Origin: Idiomarina sp.
GTDB taxonomy: Bacteria; Pseudomonadota; Gammaproteobacteria; Enterobacterales; Alteromonadaceae
Assembly (NCBI GenBank): GCA_020832105.1
Contig: JAFIFH010000052.1
Coordinates: 1-64,000 of the forward strand
Reading direction: 5' to 3'
Length of the DNA: 64,000 bases
This document shows, in pieces, positions 53,079-62,386 of this stretch. Positions within the stretch are counted from its first letter, which is position 1. The number at the start of each line of letters is the position of its first letter. Position numbers and translations under genes: made by a program. The notes under the pieces are model-generated. The model was not told where the DNA came from. It saw nothing but the letters and a program-made list of their open reading frames with translations, and made no database searches.

Positions 53079-55655
53079 ATGAGGCTCGCCTTGAAGTTAA
53101 TTAAATACCTGTTGGTTACCATTGCTCTCCTTACGCTGTTAGGGGTCGGAAGCCTGGTCGCTTTGTATTATTACGTTAAGCCCGATTTACCGAGCGTGGA
53201 AACGATACGCGACGTGCGCCTGCAAGTGCCGATGCAAGTCTACACGGCTGACGGTAAGCTGATTTCTCAGTTTGGTGAACAGCGCAGAACCCCTTTGCGG
53301 CTGGACGAAATTCCACAGCAGCTGATCGACGCTATCATCGCCACCGAAGACAGCCGCTTTTATGATCACTTTGGTATCGACCCGATAGGTGTTGGCCGTG
53401 CGGGTATGGTGTTACTCACAACTGGCGAAATCAGAGAAGGTGCGAGCACCATTACCATGCAGCTGGCGCGCAATTACTTTTTGACTCGCGAGCGCGCCTG
53501 GATGCGTAAAATCAAAGAGGCTTTTATTGCGCTGCACATTGAAGAGCAGCTGAGTAAAGACGAAATTCTTGAGCTCTACCTGAATAAGCTGGCGTTAGGT
53601 CAGCGTGCGTATGGTGTAGGTGCAGCGGCGGAGGTTTATTATGGGCGCAGCTTACATGAGCTGACGCTGGCTGAAATCGCAACCATTGCAGGCCTGCCTA
53701 AGGGCCCTTCGATCTTAAACCCTATTTCAAATCCGCCTGCGTCTGTGGAGCGCCGCCGCATTGTACTGCGGCGTATGCTTGATGAGGGCTATATAACCCG
53801 CGAAGAATACGATGTGGCGTTTAATGCGCCGGTGACCGCGCGTTTGCATGGTGCCACCATTGAAGTGTCGGCACCTTACCTGGCCGAAATGGTGCGCAAT
53901 GAGATGGTCGAGCGTTACGGTGCCGAAGAAGCCTATACCGGTGGGTATCAGGTGTATACCACAGTGTCGTCAACACATCAGTTGGCTGCAGAACGCGCGC
54001 TGCGTGACAATCTACATGCATATGATGAGCGCCATGGGTATCGGGGTCCGGTGAATCGATTGTGGGGCGAGCTTGCACAAACTGAGCTTGATATTGATGA
54101 GTCAGCAATGACTGTAGGTATCATTAACCCTGAAACCATGGCAATTCCAGAGGCTCGCGGCAATGACCCTTGGTCGACAGACGAGATTGTGGCGTATTTG
54201 CGTCGACAACCCGTGTATGGCCCGCTCACACCTGCGGTAGTCACGCAGGTGGGTGAGCGAGAGGCACAGATTGTGCTTCGGGGCGGTCAGCAAACGACTT
54301 TGAGCTGGGCAGGGATGGACTGGGCCAGACCTTATATTACCGAGCGTTCACAGGGCCCGGCACCGCAGCAGGCCAGTGATATATTGACTGCGGGCGATCA
54401 TATTTGGGTGCGACGTGAAACGGATGACAGCGATTACAAGCTTGCGCAAATACCTGCCCCAGGTTCAGCAATGGTGGCGATGCATCCGCATAATGGTGCG
54501 CTGGCGGCTGTAGTCGGTGGCTACAGTTTTCAGATGAGTCAGTACAACCGGGTGGTGCAGGCTAAGCGTCAGGTCGGTTCAACGATTAAACCTTTCATTT
54601 ATGCAGCAGCGCTGGAAGACGGATACACCTTATCGACCATCATGAATGACGCGCCGATCACCCAGTGGAACCCGGGTTCCGGCTCGGCCTGGCGTCCGCG
54701 TAACTCCCCAGAAGTGTATGATGGCCCTATCCGCCTGCGTAAAGCGCTGGCGCGATCTAAGAACGTCGTCTCAGTACGTTTGATTCGTTCAGTTGGCGTG
54801 GACCGCACCGCTGATTTCATGCAGCAATTTGGCTTTGACGAAGCGGATATTCCGCGCAATGAGTCTTTGTCCTTAGGTTCCGCCTCCTTTACTCCGCTGG
54901 AGCTGACACGTGGCTTTGCAGTGTTTGCTAACGGCGGGTATCTGGTAGATCCGCATTTTATCGCCCGGGTGGAAACCATCGAAGGTGAGGTCCTTGAAGT
55001 TGCCAGCCCTGTGTATGCATGTGCTGAATGTCGATCGCAGGAGCTCTATGAGGACTGGTGGGAACACGAATTGCCGCAAGCGCCCAGAGTACTGAGTGAG
55101 CAGACCGCATTCTTAATCAGTGATGGCCTGACGTCGACGATTTGGGGCGGCGGTAGCTGGCCAAATCAAACCGGTTGGAATGGTACCGGCTGGCGTGCGC
55201 AGTCATTAAGAAATCGCAATATTGCAGGTAAAACTGGTACCACCAATGAGGTCAAAGACGCCTGGTTTGTGGGCTATGGTACCGGGATTGTGGCGACCAC
55301 CTGGGTTGGCTTTGATAACGTTGAGAATGCCTTAGGTAGCGTGACCTTAAACGCAAACCTGGGCCGCGATCGGCAACCCATTGTCGGCTCTGAAGCCGGT
55401 GCTACGACCTCATTGCCTGGTTGGCTAAGCTTTATGAGTGAAGTGATCGATGATTTCTCCACCGAGCCATTTCAGTTGCCCCCGGACGTTGTGTCGGTGC
55501 GTATAGATGATGATACCGGCATGCTGAGTAACCAGTCCGGGTATACCAGCTTGTTCGAGTACTTTTTACGCGGCACTGAACCGACCGAGTTTGTCGATAG
55601 CGACGAAAGTTCGCCGCGCCTGTTCGAAGACAGCGACGACGAGTTGTTTCGCTGA
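53079..55655 (+). CDS. mrcA: Penicillin-binding protein 1A
   Basis: Bifunctional peptidoglycan glycosyltransferase/transpeptidase anchored in the inner membrane. It has an N-terminal membrane helix (about 9-30), GT51 domain (ATEDSRFYDHFGID with catalytic Glu, GASTITMQLARN, AYGVGAAAEVYYG), an OB-like inserted domain and the transpeptidase domain. Transpeptidase motifs are STIKPF (SxxK serine), SKN and KTGTT. Length 858 aa matches E. coli PBP1A (850). It is transcribed away from the pilus-like genes, and REP elements begin 7 nt after its stop. Confidence 0.96.
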   Translation: MRLALKLIKYLLVTIALLTLLGVGSLVALYYYVKPDLPSVETIRDVRLQVPMQVYTADGKLISQFGEQRRTPLRLDEIPQQLIDAIIATEDSRFYDHFGIDPIGVGRAGMVLLTTGEIREGASTITMQLARNYFLTRERAWMRKIKEAFIALHIEEQLSKDEILELYLNKLALGQRAYGVGAAAEVYYGRSLHELTLAEIATIAGLPKGPSILNPISNPPASVERRRIVLRRMLDEGYITREEYDVAFNAPVTARLHGATIEVSAPYLAEMVRNEMVERYGAEEAYTGGYQVYTTVSSTHQLAAERALRDNLHAYDERHGYRGPVNRLWGELAQTELDIDESAMTVGIINPETMAIPEARGNDPWSTDEIVAYLRRQPVYGPLTPAVVTQVGEREAQIVLRGGQQTTLSWAGMDWARPYITERSQGPAPQQASDILTAGDHIWVRRETDDSDYKLAQIPAPGSAMVAMHPHNGALAAVVGGYSFQMSQYNRVVQAKRQVGSTIKPFIYAAALEDGYTLSTIMNDAPITQWNPGSGSAWRPRNSPEVYDGPIRLRKALARSKNVVSVRLIRSVGVDRTADFMQQFGFDEADIPRNESLSLGSASFTPLELTRGFAVFANGGYLVDPHFIARVETIEGEVLEVASPVYACAECRSQELYEDWWEHELPQAPRVLSEQTAFLISDGLTSTIWGGGSWPNQTGWNGTGWRAQSLRNRNIAGKTGTTNEVKDAWFVGYGTGIVATTWVGFDNVENALGSVTLNANLGRDRQPIVGSEAGATTSLPGWLSFMSEVIDDFSTEPFQLPPDVVSVRIDDDTGMLSNQSGYTSLFEYFLRGTEPTEFVDSDESSPRLFEDSDDELFR

Positions 55656-55661
55656 TTTGTT

Positions 55662-55721
55662 GTAGGTCAGGGCTGCGCCTGACGTTCCGCTATGGTTAAC
55701 GTCAGGCGAAGCCTGACCTAC
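55662..55721. repeat. Composite REP element after mrcA
   Basis: GTAGGTCAGGGCTGCGCCTGACG and AACGTCAGGCGAAGCCTGACC form an inverted pair around TCCGCTATGGTT. It has the same orientation and spacer pattern as the uvrD copy and lies just after the mrcA stop. Confidence 0.87.
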
Positions 55722-55781
55722 GGCCGAATCAGGCAACAAGCCATGACCCGCAAACGCCGGCTCACGACGCAGCTATGGTAG

Positions 55782-55805
55782 ACCGTCAGGCAGAGCCTGA
55801 CCTAC
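55782..55805. repeat. Single REP palindrome containing the metL stop codon
   Basis: CCGTCAGGCAGAGCCTGACC plus TAC is a half unit of the family. On the minus strand its GTAGG end provides the TAG stop of metL (55802-55804). Confidence 0.85.
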
Positions 55806-58267
55806 ACTGACAGCCTTGCTAGCAGCTGGTGCAGGTCTGACTGTACACCACCAGCGGTGACTGCACGGCCGGCGCCGGGGCCTGAAATCACCAGCGGCAT
55901 TTCCTGGTACCAATCACTGTGGATCACAAAGATGTTTTCACCTGGGATCAGGTTCGCCAGCATGTCACCTTCAGCAATAAATTCAATGCCAACTCTGGCA
56001 TAGCTGCGCTGCTCATCTACTGAGAAGCTCGCCATCAGTCGCGGCACTTTGCCTTCTTGTTGCGCTTCTTCCCATAACGCCTGCATCGGCTCGTCCAGTT
56101 CATCGATCCGCTCCCAGAACTCTTCAGGGCTGACCTGTTGTAATTGCCATGGCACCAGACCGCTTACCTCAACGTCCTGCCAATCAAGCTGCGCACCGAT
56201 ATCACGGGCAACAATCAATAGCTTACGCACGATGTCATGACAGGATAAATCTTCACGTGGGTCGGGCTCGGTTAAACCAATACCTTTTGCTTCGCGCAGC
56301 AGGTCACTGAACTTCACTTTGCCGTCGAACTTTTCGAATAGCCAGCTCATGGTGCCGGAGAAGATTCCCGCAATGCTGCGAATATGATCACCTGAGCGCA
56401 TTAAATCATTGATCGCGTAGTTGAGCGGCAGGCCAGCGCCGACTGTGGTGTTGTACAGCCACTCACGCTTGTACTCGTGCTGAATGGTCCGAATCTCACG
56501 GTAGAGGGCCTCTTCCGCCGCACCCGCTCGCTTATTCGCACCGATAATATGCATGCCGTTGGCGAAGAAACTTGGATATAACCGGGCCACTTCACGGGCA
56601 TCGGTTAAATCCATGACGATCAGCTCGTCATATGGCGCATTGGGTAGCTCGCGTAGTAATTCGGTGATGACATAAGGCCGTGCGAGACGCTCAAAATTAT
56701 CCGCCCAGTCCTGTAAATCAACCCCACTGTAGTCAAGCCACAGGCGCGAGGAGTTGGCGATGCCCATGATTCGCACATCAACGTTTTCATTCAAACGATC
56801 ACGCTGCTGGCGGAACATATCAAGCCATTGACTACCAATGTTGCCGCGGCCCAGTACCAGAATGCCAATACTTTTACGGAAGGTGAACAGCAGGCTATGT
56901 AAACGGTTTAATAAGCGCTGGTCGAGCCGCTGTCCAAGAATAGCGACGGCTGAATTCTTATTCTCTGCGAGCAGGAATTTACGTAGGTCCTGGTCTTCCA
57001 CCTCGCGTTTAAGCACCTGATATTGCGGGCTTTCAGCAATACGTGCACCAACCAGTGCAACCATACTGTAGCCGCTGACTTCATGTACGTGATGCTCTGC
57101 GTCTTGCTCGGTTAGCCAGCGCTGAATGAACTCAAGGTGATTTTGGTGAAAGGCATAAAATTTCCGTGCTGGTTCACCTTCGGTCCAACTGACCAATGGG
57201 GTCAGGTTCATTGACTCAAAGTTACTCAGCACGTCAGGTTGTGCCAAAGGAATGCTGTAAAGTACCACGTCAGAAAGCGAGGTCAGGACCTTGGCCTGCG
57301 CTTCCGTAAAGTCATACTGGCCAATACGGGTTTGCTGATTCTCAACCTTTAAACTGGAGCGCACATTAATGATCATGCGCTCGCGATTGACTGGCTGAAA
57401 CGTGCGTGGGTGCAATACCGGGCTACCTAAGCGAGCAAGTTCTTCAGCTTCTGACCAGTCCAGGCTTGGCAGGCTGACGACACGCTCTACTTTGCGCGGG
57501 TCTGCAGAATACACGCCAGCAACATCTTTCCAAATCGTTACCTGGCGCACGTTAATCAGGCTGCCAATGAGCGTAGCAGAGTAGTCACTGCCGTTGCGGC
57601 CCAGCAGCAGTGTGCGGCCAGTGCCGCTTTCAGCACAGATAAAGCCGGTGACGATAAAACGCGTGCCTGCGTGAGGGGCAATACGTTTAAGCAAGGCCTG
57701 GCGACTTGCGCCCACATCAATGGCCGGCTCAGCTGCGTCTGTGGCAGTCAGAAAGGTGCGGCTATCGATGTAATCTGCCCGTGTGCCCTGTTTTTGCAGC
57801 AAGGCGGCGAGCAAGCGTGAGGACCAAAGTTCACCGTACGCACAGAGTTCAGCACTGGAGATATCTTCATCGCCAATTAACCATGACTGCAGGCGAGCAA
57901 AATCAATTTCTGATTTTGCCATGACATCGTCAAGATTGCGCCCGGACAAGAGCTCGTCGATTAAACCTTGTTGATAGCTTTTTAAGGCCTGTAATAAGGT
58001 AGCGGCGTACTCAGGCTGGCTGATTCGTGCGTCGATGATGGCAAGAATACGGTTGGTGGTATCGCCCGCAGCTGACACCACCACAAGGTCACTTGCGCCA
58101 GCATACTCGGTAACGATTCTGGCGACGCGGCGGTAACAATATGCATCAGCCAGGCTACTGCCACCAAATTTATGCACCTGTACCTGGTCGGCAATGGCTT
58201 CACTTCTTTCTTCACTGATAGCGGTTTCGCTAGCAACGGCACTGCTGGCCGCGGATGTCTCAGTCAT
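55802..58267 (-). CDS. metL: Bifunctional aspartokinase II / homoserine dehydrogenase II
   Basis: Catalyses aspartate to aspartyl phosphate and later aspartate semialdehyde to homoserine, feeding methionine and threonine synthesis. The N-terminal kinase begins VHKFGGSSLADA, with LLGRNGSDYSAT in the core. The central part is ACT-like. The dehydrogenase has the NAD(P) motif ILVLGRGNIGSQW, GANKRAGA and TVGAGLPL. Length 821 aa matches MetL (810) and the divergent metJ nearby favours MetL over ThrA. No metB precedes it, unlike E. coli metBL. The TAG stop is provided by a REP unit. Confidence 0.94.
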   Translation of the reverse strand: MTETSAASSAVASETAISEERSEAIADQVQVHKFGGSSLADAYCYRRVARIVTEYAGASDLVVVSAAGDTTNRILAIIDARISQPEYAATLLQALKSYQQGLIDELLSGRNLDDVMAKSEIDFARLQSWLIGDEDISSAELCAYGELWSSRLLAALLQKQGTRADYIDSRTFLTATDAAEPAIDVGASRQALLKRIAPHAGTRFIVTGFICAESGTGRTLLLGRNGSDYSATLIGSLINVRQVTIWKDVAGVYSADPRKVERVVSLPSLDWSEAEELARLGSPVLHPRTFQPVNRERMIINVRSSLKVENQQTRIGQYDFTEAQAKVLTSLSDVVLYSIPLAQPDVLSNFESMNLTPLVSWTEGEPARKFYAFHQNHLEFIQRWLTEQDAEHHVHEVSGYSMVALVGARIAESPQYQVLKREVEDQDLRKFLLAENKNSAVAILGQRLDQRLLNRLHSLLFTFRKSIGILVLGRGNIGSQWLDMFRQQRDRLNENVDVRIMGIANSSRLWLDYSGVDLQDWADNFERLARPYVITELLRELPNAPYDELIVMDLTDAREVARLYPSFFANGMHIIGANKRAGAAEEALYREIRTIQHEYKREWLYNTTVGAGLPLNYAINDLMRSGDHIRSIAGIFSGTMSWLFEKFDGKVKFSDLLREAKGIGLTEPDPREDLSCHDIVRKLLIVARDIGAQLDWQDVEVSGLVPWQLQQVSPEEFWERIDELDEPMQALWEEAQQEGKVPRLMASFSVDEQRSYARVGIEFIAEGDMLANLIPGENIFVIHSDWYQEMPLVISGPGAGRAVTAGGVQSDLHQLLARLSV

Positions 58268-58338
58268 TTACTGCGCTCACACAATACTGGTTTAACTACA
58301 TATAGTAGGCGAAAGGATACCCAAAGCTAAAGTTAAAT

Positions 58339-58354
58339 AGAAGTTTAGATGGCC
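58339..58354. promoter_or_regulatory. Possible Met boxes (MetJ operator) between metL and metJ
   Basis: Two adjacent 8-mers AGAAGTTT and AGATGGCC match the met box AGACGTCT at 6/8 and 5/8. MetJ dimers bind tandem 8-bp boxes, and the divergent metJ-metL gap is where they are found in E. coli. Matches are imperfect. Confidence 0.5.
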
Positions 58355-58417
58355 AAATTGTGCAAAAAAAGCGATAATTGCCGGGTCATAAGCTTATAAC
58401 TAAATGAGGTTTACCCC

Positions 58418-58750
58418 ATGCAATGGAATGGTGATTATATTTACCCTTATGCTCAGCACGGCAAGAAAAGTGAGCAGGTGAAAAAAGTAACCGTATCGAT
58501 TCCCACGCGTGTATTGAAAGTACTGACGGATGAGCGTACCCGCCGACAGGTTCAGAATTTACGCCACGCCACCAATAGCGAACTGCTCTGTGAGGCTTTT
58601 TTGCACGCCTTCACCGGTCAGCCACTGCCAACAGATGAAGATTTACGCAAAGACAATCCACATAAAATCCCGCTGCAGGTAAGAGAGATTCTGGCAGAGC
58701 GGGGCATCGAGATTGGGCCGGATGATCTTTACGGTGGCGACGACGAGTAG
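58418..58750 (+). CDS. metJ: Methionine repressor MetJ
   Basis: Ribbon-helix-helix repressor that binds met boxes with S-adenosylmethionine as corepressor. The 110-aa product is almost identical to E. coli MetJ in its core: [18 protein letters not shown] (DNA-binding strand), [20 protein letters not shown] and [16 protein letters not shown]. Only the C-terminal tail differs. GAGG lies 8 nt before the ATG. It is divergent from metL and likely controls both. Confidence 0.97.
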   Translation: MQWNGDYIYPYAQHGKKSEQVKKVTVSIPTRVLKVLTDERTRRQVQNLRHATNSELLCEAFLHAFTGQPLPTDEDLRKDNPHKIPLQVREILAERGIEIGPDDLYGGDDE

Positions 58751-58758
58751 TAGTAAGC

Positions 58759-58779
58759 ATTCAGTATTCAGTATTCAGT
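58759..58779. repeat. Heptamer tandem repeat (ATTCAGT)x3
   Basis: Three exact ATTCAGT units in a row are followed by a degenerate fourth (ATGTAGC). They lie in the 50-bp gap between metJ and gloA, just before the gloA ribosome-binding site AAGGAG. Confidence 0.8.
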
Positions 58780-58800
58780 ATGTAGCATCAAGGAGATTGT

Positions 58801-59370
58801 ATGAGCCGCCATTTTGAACAAGCCCCAGGGCTTTGTGAAGCACGTGATAGTGCTACGAATGACTATGTGTTTAACCAGACCATGTTGCGCATTAAAGATC
58901 CCGAGCGCACGCTGGATTTCTACACCCGTGTACTGGGTATGACCCTGGTCAAGAAGCTGCCATTCCCTGAGATGGAGTTCACCCTGTACTTTCTCGCGGC
59001 AATCGCGGATGACGAGCTATCGCAGTGGGCTAAGGAAGACGAGACACGGCTAGTACAGACCTTCGGTCGCCCGGCGATGCTTGAGCTTACCTATAACTGG
59101 GGTGACAAAGACAAGCCTGAGCTGGAATACCATAATGGCAACAGCGAGCCGAAAGGCTTCGGTCATATTGGGTTTGCGGTGCCAGACCTGGACGCTGCCT
59201 GTGAGCGATTTGATTCGTTAGGGGTTGAGTTCGTTAAGCGTCCGGAAGATGGCAAGATGAACAATATTGCGTTCATTAAAGACCCAGATGGCTACTGGAT
59301 TGAGATATTTAACCCCAACAACCTGCAGCAAGGGCTTGCAGCCCATTTAGGTGAAGATGTGGGTTCGTAG
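58801..59370 (+). CDS. gloA: Lactoylglutathione lyase (glyoxalase I), zinc type
   Basis: Converts the methylglyoxal-glutathione adduct to S-lactoylglutathione in the cytosol. At 189 aa it is the long form, like the human and Pseudomonas GloA3 enzymes, rather than the 135-aa nickel form of E. coli. Metal ligands are Q26 (FNQTMLRIKD), E95 (LELTYNWG), H122 (FGHIGFAV) and E168 (YWIEIFNP), the same Gln-Glu-His-Glu set as human glyoxalase I, predicting zinc. AAGGAG precedes the ATG by 5 nt. It ends at a clear terminator. Confidence 0.93.
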   Translation: MSRHFEQAPGLCEARDSATNDYVFNQTMLRIKDPERTLDFYTRVLGMTLVKKLPFPEMEFTLYFLAAIADDELSQWAKEDETRLVQTFGRPAMLELTYNWGDKDKPELEYHNGNSEPKGFGHIGFAVPDLDAACERFDSLGVEFVKRPEDGKMNNIAFIKDPDGYWIEIFNPNNLQQGLAAHLGEDVGS

Positions 59371-59393
59371 CTTTCTACTCAGGTCATAACAAG

Positions 59394-59427
59394 AAGGCGG
59401 GTACCCGTATTGGGCCCCGCCTTTTTT
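59394..59427. terminator. Terminator between gloA and malic-enzyme gene
   Basis: AAGGCGGG/CCCGCCTT brackets a 14-nt loop and is followed by TTTTTT. It ends gloA and lies directly beside the stop of the converging malic-enzyme gene. Confidence 0.87.
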
Positions 59428-59428
59428 G

Positions 59429-60679
59429 TTACTTGCGGTCCTGCATGTAGTTTTTCGGTAGGTCGATGCGCGCCACACCTGTGGCTACCGCTGCATCAGC
59501 GACTGCGCGCGCTACCCGGGCGCATAAGCGCGGGTCGATAGGCTTCGGAATAATATAGTCTGGCCCAAACTCTAGCTTATCGGCACCCGCTGCAGCAACC
59601 ACTTCAGCGCTCACCGGTTCTTTGGCCAGGCTGCGAATGGCTTCAACCGCGGCCAGCTTCATTTCATCATTAATCGCACTGGCCCGAACATCAAGCGCGC
59701 CGCGAAAGATAAATGGAAAGCACAACACGTTGTTGACCTGGTTCGGATAATCCGAGCGACCAGTTGCCATAATTAAATCACTACGGGTGGCCAGTGCAAG
59801 CTCAGGTCGAATTTCCGGGTCCGGGTTAGAGCAGGCAAATACGATAGGCTTAGGTGCCATCAAGGATAACGCTTCGGCACTGAAGAGATCAGGCCCGGAA
59901 ACCCCAACAAAAATGTCTGCGCCGGTGATCACATCTTCTAAGGTGCGCTTGTCAGTGTTGTTGGCGAACAGCTGTTTGTATTGATTGAGGTCGTCGCGGC
60001 GAGTGTGAATCACGCCTTTGGAATCGAGCATATAAATGTTTTCACGCTGGGCGCCACATTTGATCAACAGCTCCATACAGGCAATGGCGGCTGCGCCGGC
60101 CCCCATACAAACAATTTTTGCGTATTCAATATCTTTGCCCTGGATTTCCAGTGCATTGAGCAAACCCGCCGAGGTTACAATTGCAGTACCATGTTGATCG
60201 TCATGAAATACCGGGATATCGCAGCGTTCAATCAATGCCTGTTCAATTTCAAAGCATTCCGGGGCCTTAATATCTTCCAGGTTAATCCCACCAAAGGTGT
60301 CGGCAATATTCGCCACTGTGTTGATAAAATCCTGCGTGGTGCGGTGTTTTACTTCAATATCGATGGAGTCCAGGCCTGCAAAGCGTTTGAACAGCAATGC
60401 TTTACCTTCCATCACCGGCTTAGATGCTAACGGACCCAGGTTGCCAAGACCCAGAATGGCGGTGCCGTTACTGATCACCGCGACCATATTGCCCTTCGCT
60501 GTATACCGATACACGTCGTCCGGGTTTTCTGCGATAGCGCGCACAGGCTCCGCAACACCGGGACTGTAAGCCAAAGCGAGGTCTTTGCTGGTGGCGGCGG
60601 GCTTCGTCAATTCAATGCTGATTTTTCCAGGAGTGGGTAAGGCATGATAATCGAGTGCTTGCTGACGAAAGTCTGTCAT
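59429..60679 (-). CDS. Malic enzyme, short form (MaeB N-terminal type)
   Basis: Oxidative decarboxylation of malate to pyruvate with NAD(P). The 416-aa product covers the malic domain (YSPGVAEPVRAI, GNLGPLASKPVMEGKALLFKRF, DDQHGTAIV) and NAD(P)-binding domain (MGAGAAAIACMELL, ACSNPDPEI). E. coli MaeB (759 aa) has an extra phosphotransacetylase-like C-terminal domain missing here, so acetyl-CoA control through that domain is not expected. It is close to the ytsJ-like bacterial short enzymes. The ATG start fits the family N-terminus. Confidence 0.93.
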   Translation of the reverse strand: MTDFRQQALDYHALPTPGKISIELTKPAATSKDLALAYSPGVAEPVRAIAENPDDVYRYTAKGNMVAVISNGTAILGLGNLGPLASKPVMEGKALLFKRFAGLDSIDIEVKHRTTQDFINTVANIADTFGGINLEDIKAPECFEIEQALIERCDIPVFHDDQHGTAIVTSAGLLNALEIQGKDIEYAKIVCMGAGAAAIACMELLIKCGAQRENIYMLDSKGVIHTRRDDLNQYKQLFANNTDKRTLEDVITGADIFVGVSGPDLFSAEALSLMAPKPIVFACSNPDPEIRPELALATRSDLIMATGRSDYPNQVNNVLCFPFIFRGALDVRASAINDEMKLAAVEAIRSLAKEPVSAEVVAAAGADKLEFGPDYIIPKPIDPRLCARVARAVADAAVATGVARIDLPKNYMQDRK

Positions 60680-60892
60680 GAATAAGGCCTATCGCTGAAG
60701 TGAGTGGGAGGGTTATGAATTAAAACTAGAATAAGTGTAGCGGCTTTGAGTTAGCAAACAAATCTTACCTGCAGGCGGGCGGCCCGGCAACCCGCAACTT
60801 GCGTCGCAGACCTGCAGCAGGTTATTGTGTCGCACTGAATATAGGGCCGCTCAGTAATACAGAGCGTAGTAAACAGATGAAAAGGCAGGACC

Positions 60893-61897
60893 ATGAAACA
60901 CTGGACACAGTTTTGGAATACCACAGCGACGCTCAGCAGTTTTGCTGAAGGCGATGCTGCTGCAGGCTACGATGGGGAGTTAAAATCATTCTGGGAGCAG
61001 GTATTTAATCGCGCACCGCAGTCTGCAACTGTGCTTGATATCGGCACGGGTAACGGCGCCCTGGCGTTTCTGGCCAATCAGTACAGTGAAGCACATGGCA
61101 AAGGGTTTGAGGTTCATGGTAGTGATGCGGCGAAGATAGATCCTGCGGCAACGTTTGCGAACCAGCCAGAGGTAGCCCAGGCGCTGCAAAAGATTACATT
61201 TCATAGCGAAGCGGTGAATGAAAAGCTGCCGTTTGAAGATGAGTCGGTAGACCTGGTGACCAGCCAGTTTGCGTTTGAATACGGCCAGCCACGAGAGTCC
61301 CTGGCGGAGATATTGCGGGTGCTCAAACCCGGTGGCGCTGCGGTACTGATGCTTCATCATGCTGACTCTGAAATCGTCAAAGAATCTCAGCTTGGGCGCG
61401 ACATTATTCAATATGCACTTGGTGAAACGCCCCTATTCATTCAGGCTGATCTACTACTGCGCATTGCGCATCAGTTTCTTGAGAATGGTAGCCTGGAGGA
61501 ATGGCAGAAAAGTCAGCACTGCCACGCGACCACTAAAACCACACAGTGGATTATGAAGGAGTTGCGTAACCGTTACAGTGAACCACAGCAGCGTATGTGG
61601 GTAGACGATGTTATCGGTCGGGTAGCGCGGATGATGCAGGATCTGCAGAAAGGTGAAACCATGCAGCGCCTGCAAGGGCTGGCGATGCAGTACGAGGCGT
61701 TGGCAGCGCACTCGATGCGCCTGGATGACCAGCTCAAGGCGGCCTATGACAAAGCTGCGGCGAATAACCTGTTAGATATGGCGCAAAGTATGCGCGCTAA
61801 AGCCAGTGTTGAACCATACTCTTTGGTCGTGAATGCTGAGCAGAACGACAAGAAATCGTTGTTTGCGATGAAAGTGGTGATTGGCAAAGCTGGTTAA
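60893..61897 (+). CDS. Class I SAM-dependent methyltransferase
   Basis: Substrate unknown. The 334-aa product has the SAM motif VLDIGTGNGALAFLAN, VDLVTSQFAFEYG and LRVLKPGGAAVLMLHHAD (about 45-165). The C-terminal half is helical and Gln-rich, with no family I can name. AGG lies 6 nt before the ATG. The upstream gap (60680-60892) contains no recognisable gene. It ends at a bidirectional terminator facing rpmE. Confidence 0.85.
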   Translation: MKHWTQFWNTTATLSSFAEGDAAAGYDGELKSFWEQVFNRAPQSATVLDIGTGNGALAFLANQYSEAHGKGFEVHGSDAAKIDPAATFANQPEVAQALQKITFHSEAVNEKLPFEDESVDLVTSQFAFEYGQPRESLAEILRVLKPGGAAVLMLHHADSEIVKESQLGRDIIQYALGETPLFIQADLLLRIAHQFLENGSLEEWQKSQHCHATTKTTQWIMKELRNRYSEPQQRMWVDDVIGRVARMMQDLQKGETMQRLQGLAMQYEALAAHSMRLDDQLKAAYDKAAANNLLDMAQSMRAKASVEPYSLVVNAEQNDKKSLFAMKVVIGKAG

Positions 61898-61921
61898 CTG
61901 AGTTAACCAAGGCCAGAAACG

Positions 61922-61951
61922 AAAAAAGGTTGCCACAAGGCAACCTTTTTT
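61922..61951. terminator. Bidirectional terminator between methyltransferase gene and rpmE
   Basis: AAAAAAGGTTGCC/GGCAACCTTTTTT with an ACAA loop is a perfect 13-bp inverted repeat with A- and T-tracts for both converging transcripts. Confidence 0.95.
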
Positions 61952-61965
61952 GCTGAAGCTTTGGC

Positions 61966-62178
61966 TTACTTAGACTTAAGTGCACCAAAACGCTTCTTGA
62001 AGCGGTCAACACGTCCACCAGTATCCAGAACTTTCTGCTTACCAGTGTAGAATGGGTGACATTCTGAACATACGTCTACGTGCAGGTTTTCACAGCGAGT
62101 AGAACGAGTTTCAAAAGCATGGCCACAAGAGCAAGTTACTTGAATGGCTTCGTACTTAGGATGGATACCTTCTTTCAT
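61966..62178 (-). CDS. rpmE: Ribosomal protein bL31 (zinc-binding type)
   Basis: Large-subunit protein at the inter-subunit bridge. The 70-aa product starts [13 protein letters not shown] and has CSCG (C16, C18) and [10 protein letters not shown] (C37, C40), the zinc ligands of the C+ paralogue. E. coli L31 is also 70 aa. The track's 125-aa ORF starts too early; ATG 62178 has GAGG 8 nt upstream. Position divergent from priA is conserved in gammaproteobacteria. A zinc-free paralogue (ykgM type) is not in this window. Confidence 0.96.
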   Translation of the reverse strand: MKEGIHPKYEAIQVTCSCGHAFETRSTRCENLHVDVCSECHPFYTGKQKVLDTGGRVDRFKKRFGALKSK

Positions 62179-62386
62179 GGGGGTTACCTCATATTTGGGC
62201 CGCATCGCCATCCGTGCTTTCCACGAACACCATGCGCAACTAGCTTGGTTAAAAGAGCGGCGGATTTTACCTTGCAATAGCCCAATGATCAAGCGCCGCG
62301 TGCACAAATTCTGGTGGTCGGGGGGGGCTGCAATGGTTAACATAGAAGGCCTGAAGTATCAGCAAACCAACGGCAAGGACAATGAC

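Noticed and set aside
62319-62330. G-run before ATG 62333 as the priA ribosome-binding site
   Set aside because: The GTG at 62387 has a better placed AAGGA and gives the exact family N-terminal length.
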